Of a DNA stretch of 64,000 nt, positions 37,901 through 46,977 are shown one piece after another (within the stretch, counting starts at the first letter, position 1; each line of letters starts with the position of its first letter). The notes beneath the pieces are model-generated. The model searched no databases, had not been told where the DNA came from, and worked only from the letters and a program-made list of their open reading frames with translations. The translations under genes and the position numbers were made by a program. The stretch is from Gordionus sp. m RMFG-2023 (taxonomy: Eukaryota; Nematomorpha; Gordioida; Chordodea; Parachordodidae), in assembly GCF_954871325.1 (NCBI RefSeq), contig NC_088778.1, positions 10,015,743-10,079,742 of the forward strand, written 5' to 3'.

Positions 37901-40900
37901 AATTTCTGAGAACTTTACTATTAAAGATGCAATAGGCATTTTTTGATCCTCCTATCTATCTGATGATAATTTAATTTTTTCTCTATCTAAAAGTAAAATT
38001 TTAAGATCATCAATGTTGCTATCATTATTATTATTATCACTACAACCAATAGTATTGTCGTAGCCTTCAATATAATGTAAATAAAGGAGTTTTGCTTATG
38101 CCATAAATCCTTAAGATGGTCTTTAGCCATTTATTTTTGCTAAATACTCAATAAAACTTGATATCGAGGGTCTAAATATATAGAAGCGTATACAACACTA
38201 TTTTGCAAATATTGTTGCTCTCGAATTTTCATGTTTTCTAATATTTCGTATAAAAAGGACTGTAAATTTTTCTAAATCTAATCGGCATCTAATCCATATG
38301 CCTTAAAATCAAATAAACATAATTGTTCTGATTGTAATCTTAATATTGTTATTTTTAAAGGAACTGATACACTAGTAAGGTCCTTTATTTGTCACCAATC
38401 ATCTTCCGACAAAATGACTTCACATGCTCCTATAATAAAATCATACAGAAATCTTTCAAACTTAATAATCCATCTAGCATCATACAAATTGAGGACCAAC
38501 GTGTTGTGCATTATCATTAAAATTAAAATATTATTATTTGTACTACAAAATCACTTTCAAAATAATCAACTTATTTCTATAACATAGCATATTAATAAAT
38601 TTACATAATAAAATATTATTACACTAAAAAATTATGATATCAATCTCTAAATAAAATGGAAGTCCAGGAAGAAAATTGAAAGAAAAACGTGAAGATAAAA
38701 TAAATGATTCCACAAAAAAGTTAATAAAATTTAAAAAAATTTATATTATTTTTTAAAAAAATATTTTTATTTTAAATTTTTTTTATGATAACTAGAACCC
38801 ATGAACCCTCCACTTTTAAAAAAGGGTTCGGGTTCACATCCCTGGTTTTTATACAATAAAATTTATAATCTGTATAAAATATATACATTTTCTAATTTAT
38901 TTTAAATAATAAAAATAAATACATGATTAAATAAAGGAATGTTATTATTGCTAAAGTATTTTTATATAATAAATAAAATCTATAAGTTATATGCAAATAT
39001 TTAAAATAATTTTAACATAGCCTATATAAGTATTTAAGTGTTCAAAAAAATGGGAAAAAATTTTTTAAACCCCCATCCCTCTTTATGGTAAAATCTTGGC
39101 TACGCCACTGGATATCTGTAGGTTCGGTTATAATAGACAAAATCTATAGAATCACTACATTGTTTTTAGATACGAGAGATTTCATAATACTACATCGGAG
39201 CATAAATATTTTACGTTTCAAAATTATATTTTATTATATTATAAAACATTTTTACTAGATTAATTATGTTTGTAATATTATTATAATTAGATAAATTAAT
39301 CGATGATGAGCCCTGTAGCCATTTGATATCCAATGAAATGCGAAATTCGGATAGACTTTTTTTGGGGTACAAGGATTGCAACAAATGTATATGTGTTAAT
39401 GGGATAACGATATGTTCTAAGGTATATAGATATAATGTTTTTTAAATAGTTAACATTATTCGGTCAATGAAAGGTAAAAATCAGATCTTTAGGGGCCCAC
39501 CACTTAATTTATTACCTCCCACCCCAATAATTATTATATATTTGGAATAATAAAATAGTGTTCTTAATTAGGATCTGACTAAAAGTGTAGGGTTATAATT
39601 CTTATTTAAAAAATATATAAAACCAGGAATAACAAAAAAGTAACAGCGAATGATTTCTTTATTCCCTAGCCCTAGTTCTTATAATGTTATAAATGCTTTT
39701 AGATAGATATTATTGAGATAATTTAAAGCTGCATATTTAAAGTTAGAACCCTATAAAAAGAATCCAACAAATGAGATACCATTAATGATAAGTTCCTTAT
39801 ATAAAAAAGATTTATTAATTAAATCCTTTTTATATACTTAAATATAATATCGATAATACAAAGTACTCATGAACAAGTTAATAATTAAATTTCCCACATC
39901 AAAATCCCAATTTCATAAAGTTTTTTCGGTCAAATAAGATGCTTTCCATACAATCGCATATCTAATCTTTTGCTTAGGTGTTAAGACAGCGAAATTTAAA
40001 ATATCAATTTTAATATTTTATAAAAAATATTTTGAATAATAAGTCTATGAATTTTCGATCTTTCACTATATCTATTGAGACTCAGTTATAAATTCTAGTA
40101 GTCAATTGAAAGTTTATGATAAATTAAAAAGTGAGCTATCTATCCTATTAAAACTACGCTTTTAGGATATAATAGGTATTTTAGACAATATTTAATATAT
40201 CTCTCATCTTTATAAAATTTTGGAAAAGACAAATTACATTTTATCTTCTCTTTTAATACGTCTATGGATCACATTGATAGCAGTATTTTTTGTAAATGAA
40301 TAATTCAAATTTAAAACAATAACTTATTATATTTGGAGGCAATTATCTAGCAATCAGAATTAAAACATATAACAGAACTGGAACCGAGCCTCTATTAAAA
40401 TTTCAGGAAGAGAACTTTTTTTTAATTTATAGGAACTGCATTTTTAACAAAATTACAATTAATTTTTATATATATTCCACAAAATTTTGTGGGATTAATT
40501 ATAGTAGGTTTATTTATAGTTTTAATTTATTTAAACATTAATTGCTTATTGCCTTCGTTTGAAATCAGAACCCAGAACTCCTGGAACCGCATCCCAGAAT
40601 ATTTTAATGCCCTAATTAACTTGACCCCTATTATTTCGATTTTTGCCAGATATTATGTAATACGATGAAATGCGCGAAGCTTGAATTAAAAAATTTTGAC
40701 TCACTAAGCGTCGATAACTACCGAGGATACGGCGCAGAAATTGTAAATAACGATTGTTATTACCGTCGAATCTCATATGTAATCCCGTTATCATTCGCTT
40801 ATGATGAAAAACAAAGACTTGATTTTGGAGAGAAATCTTGTAAGAGTATTTTTGTACCAAAACAGTTATATCGAATTTGGGCTTGCAACGTGTTTGAGGT

Positions 40901-42387
40901 ACATTTGGATAGCCAGGCATCGCTTAAAGTATAACTAGCAAAATCTCTTAGATTTATTAATTTTTTTCAAATTTTCTGAATTTCTTATATTATTATAAAA
41001 TTTCGATATTATTAATGAATCATTATCAAATATATTTATATAGAATAGTCATCGATAGATCTTTTTAGAATTTGTTTTGGTATCAGGTCTGATAAGAAAA
41101 GTATCATTAATCTTTTAATTCGAATAATTCCTTTATTTTGTTAATTCATTTTATTTTATTCTTATTTCCTTTTAATGTTTTTATATTTTTTTATAGGGAT
41201 TAGCAGTTGACATGTTTTGCAAACGGTTAATTCTAGATGATGAATTTCAAAATGAATTGATAGATTTATCACTAGCCTATAAAAAAGCTCTGGGATTTTC
41301 CTTATATTTTGCGATGCGCTGCATAAACTACAATAATCAACCAAGACAACTTATTCTAACTTTAGTAAATGAATCAATTATCATTTCATTTCACATAAAT
41401 ATTTAAGTGTTATACAATTAAAGGAGATTTTAATATTGAGAGCTAAGGCTCAGCAACAAAAAAATATTACACTTTTGTTTTTTTGTTACTATTTCTGGTT
41501 TGGTTTTGATTATTTTTATTAATTAAAAGAATATACCCTAATTTTATGAAAATTGAAGGAAAATAAATTTCTTAGTTTATTTGTTTTTGACCTAAGACTA
41601 GTCAGAATGATTAATTTAATAATTTTTCTACTTTATCCATTTACTATTGTTCAAATTTAATTTTTAGAAAATAAATTCTATTTAATTTATCAAAAATAAA
41701 AATATTTTATAGTTAACTCTCTCTAAAAACAACACATTTGACCATTATTTTGATTGGATCTCAATTGATTATACCGCGATATTTAGAAAATTGTTAAATT
41801 CTTCCCATAAAGATTCTCTTGGAAAAAACAGAGCGTTTGAAAGAATCAGGCTTTTTACCGAAATTTATACTCGAACTAGTATACAAACGTCAAAATTATT
41901 CTCTAATGTTGATAATGTCGGTTCGCCAACATCTCGCTTACCCTATCTTATAGCTATATTCTTTTTAGGCCTTTCAACCATCTTAACACTTTTGATACTC
42001 CTCATTAGGGTAACATATAAATTTAGACATACAAAAGGGACAGCTGTAGGTGGGAAAATTAAAATTATATATCTGAGTGAAGATGGAGTATATGCACATA
42101 AAAAGTCTTTAAACAGGGAAAGATTATATAATGAAGGCAGTGGCAATAAAAATTATGCTATCAATAACTTAAATTATTATAAGATGATAGAAAATAATAA
42201 TAAAAATTTAAACGCACAAACAAAATGCAGCAATCAGGACTTGCGCAATATGTATGATAATAATAATATCGATAAGCATGAATATTGGAACAAAATCAAT
42301 GATTATAAACATATAGTTAGCATAAACCCCTCAACTAATATTCATATTATTAGAAATAATTTATATTCGTCGATTGAACAAAAATAA
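19525..42387 (+). CDS. JAG (Serrate-like): Jagged/Serrate-type Notch ligand, nine exons, 5' end not found
   Basis: A membrane ligand that activates Notch on a neighbouring cell. Exons: 19525-19935, 20022-20082, 23668-23804, 29143-29423, 31435-31600, 39291-39421, 40650-40928, 41197-41364 and 41713-42387. All join in phase and give about 768 residues. Order: end of MNNL/C2, DSL, five EGF repeats, a VWC-type region, a Jagged-specific Cys-rich stretch, one transmembrane helix and a tail of about 125 residues. The VWC region and the GLAVDMFCKRL stretch (Jagged: GLTTEHICSEL) separate it from Delta. Vertebrate Jagged proteins have about 16 EGF repeats; five is very few, although a missed exon in the 7.7-kb intron cannot be excluded (the flanking phases join without one). 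The signal peptide and most of MNNL are missing. Confidence 0.9.
20022..20082 (+). CDS. JAG (Serrate-like): Ligand exon: start of EGF 1 (61 bp)
   Basis: Acceptor ATTAAAG before 20022; donor CCG|GTAAAGT after 20082. It encodes ANCDAYCTNNHNGCIRPNKC, the start of the atypical first EGF repeat that follows every DSL domain (C...H G.C..P..C.C). It leaves two bases that complete an Arg codon with the next exon. The preceding intron is only 86 bp. Confidence 0.88.
21630..23025 (+). mobile_element. LINE-type non-LTR retrotransposon, decayed 3' half of the ORF
   Basis: Lies in the second intron of the ligand gene, same strand. WLQAALPCKLGGLGLRSP (about 21634-21687) is the post-RT motif of a LINE family. 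A Cys/His segment follows (LQCFGRHALYCTF, about 22040-22095). The C-terminal end at 22873-23025 reads MRNSILTFVKSLGKKIRAI through LRQRIS to a stop, as in LINE proteins with a C-terminal nuclease-like domain. The coding stretches are in different frames and separated by AT-rich sequence; the reverse transcriptase part is gone. A related RT fragment is at 63300-63960. Confidence 0.6.
23232..23613. mobile_element. Nonautonomous element, AGAGATCT family, copy 2
   Basis: Starts AGAGATCTGCAATACCGGGC and ends near ACGCCCAATGT. The internal blocks (ATATATTTTAAATTTTTTGA, CCTGGCCGGAC, TTTTTATTTCGGGT) are shared with 6946-7305 and 29807-30196. It lies just upstream of the EGF 1-2 exon. Confidence 0.65.
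23668..23804 (+). CDS. JAG (Serrate-like): Ligand exon: rest of EGF 1 and EGF 2
   Basis: Acceptor ATTTAAG before 23668. It encodes CKYGWNGEDCRICQTYPNC, then KYGYC, FTCECMPNWSGILCDK. This matches the C..GW.G..C..C...PGC.HG.C signature of EGF 1-2 in DSL ligands. The donor is the weak AAAA|GTTTAA. It was chosen because it alone gives phase 1 and produces CDKILNYC, the counterpart of the CDxDLNYC junction of known ligands. Confidence 0.85.
23805..29142 (+). other. 5.3-kb ligand intron; contents
   Basis: Apart from the MITE at 25454-25897 the intron is AT-rich and without a supported gene. It holds a G-homopolymer (24209-24222), a duplication of about 60 bp around AAGGACATGTATA (26240-26302) and a short tandem repeat of CATATTTATATGATTTAC (27209-27280). 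An open stretch pair at 26357-26742 (+) has no recognisable family. Confidence 0.5.
25454..25897. mobile_element. MITE with CAGGGCTG / CAGGACTG ends and 8-bp TSD
   Basis: 444 bp. The left end is CAGGGCTGCAAACCCGAACC; the right end, read inward, is CAGGACTGTGAACCCTTC. The flanks CTTTTAAG (25446-25453) and CTTTTTAG (25898-25905) agree at 7/8. It is related at its ends to the hAT relic at 37485-38844 and to fragments at 621-702 and about 20785-20880. Confidence 0.75.
29143..29423 (+). CDS. JAG (Serrate-like): Ligand exon: EGF 3 and EGF 4
   Basis: Acceptor AAAAAG before 29143 after a T-rich tract; donor AAG|GTATAT after 29423 (phase 0). EGF 3 runs from LNYCKHDKNACLNEGIC to CLCKDGYIGKRC. EGF 4 runs from KVCPCLNKGHC to FRCVCPMNYSGNVC and has a long Asn/Ser loop between its third and fourth cysteines. 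All twelve cysteines are present. Confidence 0.9.
29807..30196. mobile_element. Nonautonomous element, AGAGATCT family, copy 3
   Basis: Starts AGAGATCTGCAGAGCCCAG and ends near TAGGCCCGAGG. It is the clearest copy of the family: GC-rich ends, a centre with AAATTGATATATTTTTGAAA and TAAGGCGCC, then CGGGCTGGCCGAC. It lies in the intron between EGF 4 and EGF 5. A separate hAT end (CAGTGGCATAGCCAGG) is at 29591. Confidence 0.65.
31435..31600 (+). CDS. JAG (Serrate-like): Ligand exon: EGF 5
   Basis: Acceptor ACAAAG before 31435 (phase 0, agreeing with the previous donor); donor AAAC|GTAACA after 31600 (phase 1). It encodes DDCQTFLDINRTRCLNGGIC and ends HYCKCRPYFYGKDC, a complete EGF fold. The open frame continues into a hydrophobic intron-encoded stretch, so 31447-31683 taken alone overstates the exon. 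Confidence 0.85.
32345..32562 (+). repeat. CGCGA-rich array with CATGTCAATTC leader
   Basis: The leader CCATGTCAATTCAGCGAAA resembles both ends of the 7803-15924 element. It is followed by irregular words such as TATCGCGA and TTATAGCGAA. It is a diverged third end of that family and directly abuts the left terminus of the element at 32563. Confidence 0.6.
32757..33770 (+). repeat. Tandem array of a repeat of about 110 bp, left arm
   Basis: About eight or nine units, each with GATGAACCATAGAAAAGTGAC, ATTGTCATAATCATTATTTT, GAAGCAAATGGGTAAA and ATAAATTGTAAACATGTTAA in that order. Spacing is mostly 105-118 bp with one shortened unit near 33330. Small open frames on either strand arise from the repeat. 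Confidence 0.85.
34049..34156 (+). repeat. 54-bp perfect tandem duplication
   Basis: Two identical adjacent units (34049-34102, 34103-34156) in the centre of the foldback-like element. Since 54 is divisible by three, an open frame (34079-34291) runs through it and contains the peptide NFWILNTKKY twice. No family is recognised, and I do not call it a gene. Confidence 0.9.
34825..35240 (-). repeat. Inverted array of the same repeat, right arm
   Basis: About four units in reverse orientation to 32757-33770: GACAATTGTCACTTTTCTAT, then TTTACAATTTATATTTTTAC and CATTTGCTTC. With the left array this gives arms that could form a long snap-back structure. Confidence 0.85.
36666..37238. mobile_element. 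hAT-type nonautonomous element with perfect 8-bp TSD
   Basis: 573 bp, left end CAGAGATCTGCAGACC, right end (inward) CAGAGACCTGCAGAGGTGCC. The flanks ATATTTAT (36658-36665) and ATATTTAT (37239-37246) are identical. It contains the right half of a GTTGTTAAACG MITE (36858-36955). Its right 380 bp is duplicated at 158-530. No coding capacity. Confidence 0.88.
37485..38844 (-). mobile_element. hAT transposon relic, CAGGGATGTGAACCC ends, perfect TSD
   Basis: 1360 bp, left end CAGGGATGTGAACCC, right end GGGTTCACATCCCTG. The flanks GTTTTTAT (37477-37484, 38845-38852) are identical. On the minus strand two transposase motifs survive: TRWSSICMMLDGLLSLKDF (about 38497-38440), the hAT TRWNST..M.ER...L..F motif, and ASIYLDPRYQVLLS (about 38185-38145), the hAT A..LDPR(Y/F)K motif. 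The frames between are broken and the zinc finger and dimerisation ends are missing. It lies in the intron before the VWC exon. Confidence 0.85.
39291..39421 (+). CDS. JAG (Serrate-like): Ligand exon: first half of VWC-type domain
   Basis: Acceptor ATAATTAG before 39291 accepts phase 1; donor AAG|GTATAT after 39421. It encodes KLIDDEPC and then DCNKCICVNGITICSK, which matches DCNTCQCLNGRIACSK of vertebrate Jagged. This domain does not occur in Delta ligands, so this short exon fixes the subfamily. Confidence 0.88.
40650..40928 (+). CDS. JAG (Serrate-like): Ligand exon: end of VWC and Jagged Cys-rich region
   Basis: Strong acceptor TTTTTGCCAG before 40650; donor AAA|GTATAA after 40928. The junction gives CSKILCNTMKC (Jagged: CSKVWCGPRPC), completing the VWC fold. 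The exon ends WACNVFEVHLDSQASLK, aligned with NCANITFTFNKEMMSP of Jagged. The middle part is poorly conserved. The overlapping minus-strand frame (40612-40920) is a shadow. Confidence 0.85.
41197..41364 (+). CDS. JAG (Serrate-like): Ligand exon: juxtamembrane Jagged region
   Basis: Acceptor TTTTTTATAG before 41197; donor TTTA|GTAAATG after 41364, both phase 0. It encodes GLAVDMFCKRLILDDEF and ends KKALGFSLYFAMRC plus LILTL. Jagged has GLTTEHICSELRNL and SAEYSIYIACE at the same place and spacing. The exon is preceded by a 268-bp intron. Confidence 0.86.
41713..42387 (+). CDS. JAG (Serrate-like): Ligand last exon: stalk, transmembrane helix and cytoplasmic tail
   Basis: Acceptor TTTATAG before 41713, in frame with the previous exon. 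It opens LTLSKNNTFDHYFDWIS, then a stalk (KLLNSSHKDSLGKN, cf. Jagged LVSKRDGNSSL) and a helix LPYLIAIFFLGLSTILTLLI that stops at basic residues. The tail is Asn- and Lys-rich and ends SIEQK, without the C-terminal Val of PDZ-binding vertebrate Jagged1. An AATAAA overlaps the stop codon at 42383-42388. Confidence 0.9.
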   Translation, partial: LTLSKNNTFDHYFDWISIDYTAIFRKLLNSSHKDSLGKNRAFERIRLFTEIYTRTSIQTSKLFSNVDNVGSPTSRLPYLIAIFFLGLSTILTLLILLIRVTYKFRHTKGTAVGGKIKIIYLSEDGVYAHKKSLNRERLYNEGSGNKNYAINNLNYYKMIENNNKNLNAQTKCSNQDLRNMYDNNNIDKHEYWNKINDYKHIVSINPSTNIHIIRNNLYSSIEQK

Positions 42388-42630
42388 AGTTTTCTGTAGC
42401 GAATACTAAAAATGTGTAATTAGTGCATACCAAAACGTAACATAATTTTGATTTTTATGTTATAGAAATCAAAAAATATTTATATTTTATATTTTTTGGC
42501 CGAAAGGTCCACTCTATGCAATGCTACACTAGTTTATATAATTACGTATATTATTTATAATGTGTATCGAATTTAGATAATAATTATTTATTTTGTTTCA
42601 TATCATTAAATATATAACATTTTTATGAAA

Positions 42631-42805
42631 TAGTGTTGTTAAAAAGCCCGATTTGGATTGATTTTAAAAATAGCCCTATTAAGATTTTAACCAAAATATT
42701 ATTGTGTAAGCCTCGAGATTTGGCGAATAGATGTCCAAGCCTTTCTGCTATCTACAAGTAAAATCCTTAATCGTGTAGACCGAATTGGTCTTTTTAACAA
42801 TACTA
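42631..42805. mobile_element. MITE with TAGTGTTGTTAAAAAGCC end
   Basis: 175 bp, left end TAGTGTTGTTAAAAAGCCC, right end AAAAAGACC inverted with TAGTATTGTTA. The interior resembles 51362-51548 (AAGATTTTA, GTAAGCCTCGA). It lies 245 bp beyond the stop codon of the ligand gene. Confidence 0.65.
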
Positions 42806-43885
42806 CTGCGAAAACTAAAGCAAATTAAAATTGTTAGGTCATTTATATCGAGTTTTAGTATTTAAAAAAACCCTATAGTTGACTAATCGGAAACAGCACT
42901 AAATCCATTTTGGGGTAGATATAAATAAAAAATAATCTTATCATTAAGTCATATTTAATTATATTCATATTTTAGGGTTGTTATTAAATTGATCTATTTT
43001 AATATTTAAATCAAAATAAAAAAGTTAGGAATTTGTTTATTAGAGTATAAATGGTATATGGGCTCACCATTTATCAACTAATTTTGCAAATTTTTTATAA
43101 ATAAATTGAAAATATAGGCAGTAAATGAATGTTAAAACCTCCAATAATTTTTTAACATCTCCCAACTGATTAATTCAATATTTAAATTTATTTCTAATCA
43201 TTCTTACCAGATTTGATGGGAAAATTATTTTTAGGCCCCGCCCAAATTTTTATAACTTTATTATTGGTTGCTGGTCTATATATGATATTTTTAAGGATTT
43301 GATATTAAAAAGTTTGTGGATAATTTTCCATAACTCAAAATACTTATAAAAAAAATGGTTAAATATATATTAATGAAATATACGGCGCATTATGAAAAGG
43401 GTAACTATTACTATTGAAAAAATCTATTCTAAGAATTAAAATGCCATTCATACAGTGTATTATATAGAAATAATTAGCAATTCAAGTTACAATGAAAAAC
43501 AATTATTTGCTCTTTAATGGGTTTGGGTGGCGCGATCCGCTTCTTATTGCACGGTCTCAAAGACTTGAGGCCAGAAAAGATAAACATTTTGGCCCAAAAA
43601 TATCCCGAAAAGCCCCTTTTTAGAAAAAGTTTATCAATTCAAAGATATTAATTTTTTATCTTTTTAAAGGTTTCTCTTAAAATTAAGGAACTGTGATAAT
43701 TCTTCCACATTTTAATTGCTCATATAATTATAGACGAATCACTTTTATTTCCACATGGTTTTGTTTTTATCTCCTTTCATAAATATTTGAACACATCGGT
43801 GATAATTTTATTTAAATTTTTTTTTAACATTATTTAACCCCTACGCTTAATCCATACCTCTTCAATCTTTCAATCTTTAGTATTC
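42806..43885. other. Intergenic stretch, nothing recognised
   Basis: AT-rich sequence downstream of the Notch ligand, without an open frame of note, an RNA gene or transposon ends. Only a short GC patch (GGTGGCGCGATCCGC, about 43525) stands out. Confidence 0.5.
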
Positions 43886-45273
43886 AATGGGTTGGTTTCA
43901 AAAATGAACGAAGTTCGTTTTTTGTAAAAAATGATGAAGTAAAAAATGATGAACGTTCCTTTTATTCGAATTTAACATTCGTTCAATTTTAAAAAACACT
44001 TTTTAGTTTTATTTATTTGGAAAATTAATATTAATCCGAATTTTTTAAGAAAAAAGTATTATTTATATTTTATAATCGGCGGTATTTCCTTTTCACATTT
44101 CAATTTTTTAACACGCCATTATTATAATTTATTAATTTGAATATTATTGTTTATATTTTAATTTAATAGATTAGCATAAGCATGGATATTATTATTTAAT
44201 CTTCATTGTCTGATTCTGAAATCCAAAATCAAATAAATTAACATTTGGCCAAATATGATAAATGTTTTACAGTAACATCTAATATTGAAGGGACTAATTC
44301 AATGCTTACCAAGTTTAAAATGTGCCCAAAAAGTATTATATAAGTGTCAACATCTTCAAGTTCCAATTTAAAACGACATTTGTTTGTAATATTAATTACT
44401 TTTTTATATAATATAACTAAGTAAAACCATTAAAATTTAAAGAAAAAATGCATTTGGGATATTTGACCCCAACAATAACGATAGTTATTTTAACTAAAAA
44501 AAATTAGTGGCCTCAAATATGGTCAACCATTGATAGACGAAGTATTAAAGGGAATTAATAAAATGTATTAAAGCTATCACTCTCAGTTAATTACATATAT
44601 TTTATTTTTTTAAAGATTAGAACATATATAAGAAGATCAATATGTTCTTTCTGCAATTATACATCCAGTATACAAGCTTCAATGGCCATGGATAAAACTT
44701 CCACAGAAAGCCCTATTAAAAATAAACTTATAGTGTTATTGAAAAATATGCATTGAAAATCTTAAAAATGATCATGCAACTGAATTTCGAGATATCCTTT
44801 TTTTTTGTCGAGGAAGTGAGAATGAATTGAAGGAGGATAACTTATCTCAATTTTTTGAAGCAAATAACAAAACAATAAATGTTTTTGATAAATTCCCCAC
44901 GTTAAAGGAGTTATTTATTAAGTATAATACAGCAATCCCCCATCTACCCTTAAGCGCGTTTTTAGTATAGCTAATGCCGTATTAACTGCCAAACGTTTCT
45001 GTCTATCAGATAAAAATTTTGAAAAATATTGTTATTAAAAATTAATAAGAAAAATTTTTTATAAATAAAAATATCTTTTTATTTGCTATATTTCAAGGTT
45101 AATATATTGTGTTAAAAAATATAAGACATTTATTTATATTAGATTAAATTTTAAAAAAAATTTATCATAAAATTTTGAACGGTTCATGAACGTGAACTTG
45201 AACGCGTTCGATTTTTGTCAATGAACGTTGAACGCGAATGCATTCGATTTTTTTAGAAATGTTTACAGCACTA
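43886..45273 (+). mobile_element. hAT relic with GAACGCGTTC-rich arms
   Basis: The right end, read inward, is TAGTGCTGTAAACATTTCT, identical in style to the left end of 61235-62308. The left end near 43886 (AAAAATGAACGAAGTTCG) is eroded. Plus-strand transposase remnants: ENELKEDNLSQFFEANNKTI followed by FDKFPTLKELFIKYNTAIP (about 44821-44940), the start of the hAT dimerisation domain. The next part (LSAFLV) is frameshifted. The N-terminal part is unreadable. The same family gives the nested copy at 61235-62308, on the other strand. Confidence 0.7.
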
Positions 45274-46591
45274 CTATCGAAGAAATCAGAAAAATTATAA
45301 GAGCTCAAGCAAAATAAACAATTTTATAGTTATTCTTGAAAATAATATTCATAAAAACATTAGGAAGATAAAATATTTTTTTATAGAGCCTGATTCGATT
45401 TGACTATATTAATCAATCAATGTGTGTATTATTATGCAAGTTAGATAATAAATTATTATTAAATAAACGCAAGATTATGTGAATGATGGCATAGAATAAA
45501 TTAGAAAATGATATATAACGAATTTAGAAATATATTTTATGTGATAAGCAATTTTGATATTAGATGATTAGAACTAATAAAAATACAATGAGATATACCT
45601 ATATTGAAAGAATTAATATAATAGATATTTGTGCTAAAATATGCAGCTTTTTGCAAATATTTTATAAAAAAATTCAATTTTAATAACGCTACAATGACTT
45701 TAAAAACATAGTTCCTTTCACCATATTTATATTGAAACTATTTGAAAAAACATTGTTATACTAAAAATAGTCAAATAAATATTTTTTTAAATGAGAGTAG
45801 CTATATGTGAACTAGGACACAGTTATAATTTCGATCCCAATATTGCGCAATAAAAAATATTGAAATAAATTTGATATAAGTCGCTAGTGTTAGGATAGCA
45901 ATAATATAATTTTAAGGTTAGTTTTTATATTTAAAAAAAATGGATTAAGTTTATTTCAATTTGTAGCATGTAACAATCACCAAATTATTTCAATCACATT
46001 CATCAACTAGGGACTATTTGAAACTTGCTAAGGAAAACACCTTATATTTTTGGTTTCAATTCGATAACCAATTCAACCTAACTTTCTGTTTAACGAAAAC
46101 CCAACACCGTTCCATAGAAATATCTCAGCATGATACATTAATACTTAAGGATTAATATCACTCACTCAAACTCTACCTTTGCCAAAATTGATAGGTAAAA
46201 TAAATTAATCTTTCACAGTATCCTTTCTCAAAGACAGTGTTTGCAAAATGCTAACCCTATGAAAAAAACGGTATGAGACTAAAAAAATAATATTCCCTTA
46301 TATTAATTCCTGATATGATTTAATTATGGAATGAATACAATAATATTTTAAAGTAAAATATCGCTAGGAAATTATTAGGTAATCAAAGTGATTGATTTTC
46401 CTTTACAAAACACTTTACATTTTTGAATTCTTTTATAAAGTATATTTCTTTTTAAAATTAACATTTGATGAAAAAATTATGTGACTCGACTTCTGCTTAA
46501 TCTTTTAACTGGTTTTATACTCCGAAACACAATTTATTTGTGATTAATAGGAATTTTCTTTTTTGAACCTAAAATATGACCCGAGTATATA
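45274..46591. other. Intergenic stretch, nothing recognised
   Basis: Uniformly AT-rich; no gene, RNA or clear element end. The same holds for 46978-48300. Confidence 0.45.
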
Positions 46592-46977
46592 TGTTAGCGT
46601 CAATGTGTTTTTCCCAGTAATGTGTTATTTTTACAACTCTAAATCATTTTTTTGAGCGAGTTTTCAAAATTAAAATCTGATTTTACCGGAAATGTATTCT
46701 ATCTTGTTTGGGATACCTATCCTATGAATTGTAGACAATTGCTGTTAACCATTCAGTAATTTATAATTTATATAAAAAATATATGAAAAATTTAATATAA
46801 ATTATATTATGTTTAAAAGTTCATGGAAAAATTGTCTGGAATTCATGGTAGGTATTCCAAACATGACGGCATACACTTCCGATAAAATCAGATTTTTAAA
46901 TTTTTAAAAATGAGGCTTAAAAAATGATTTAAGGTTGAAAAAATAATACATTGCTGGAAAACACATTGACGCTAACA
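46592..46977. mobile_element. Foldback MITE with TA target duplication (Tc1/mariner-like)
   Basis: 386 bp with long inverted arms: TGTTAGCGTCAATGTGTTTT on the left and its complement on the right, similarity continuing for over 100 bp with an AT-rich hinge. Both flanks are TA, as left by Tc1/mariner transposases. A second copy is at 49618-49917. No coding capacity. Confidence 0.75.

Noticed and set aside
40612-40920. 102-codon minus-strand open frame
   Set aside because: It overlaps the well-supported Jagged exon 40650-40928 on the other strand and has no family features.
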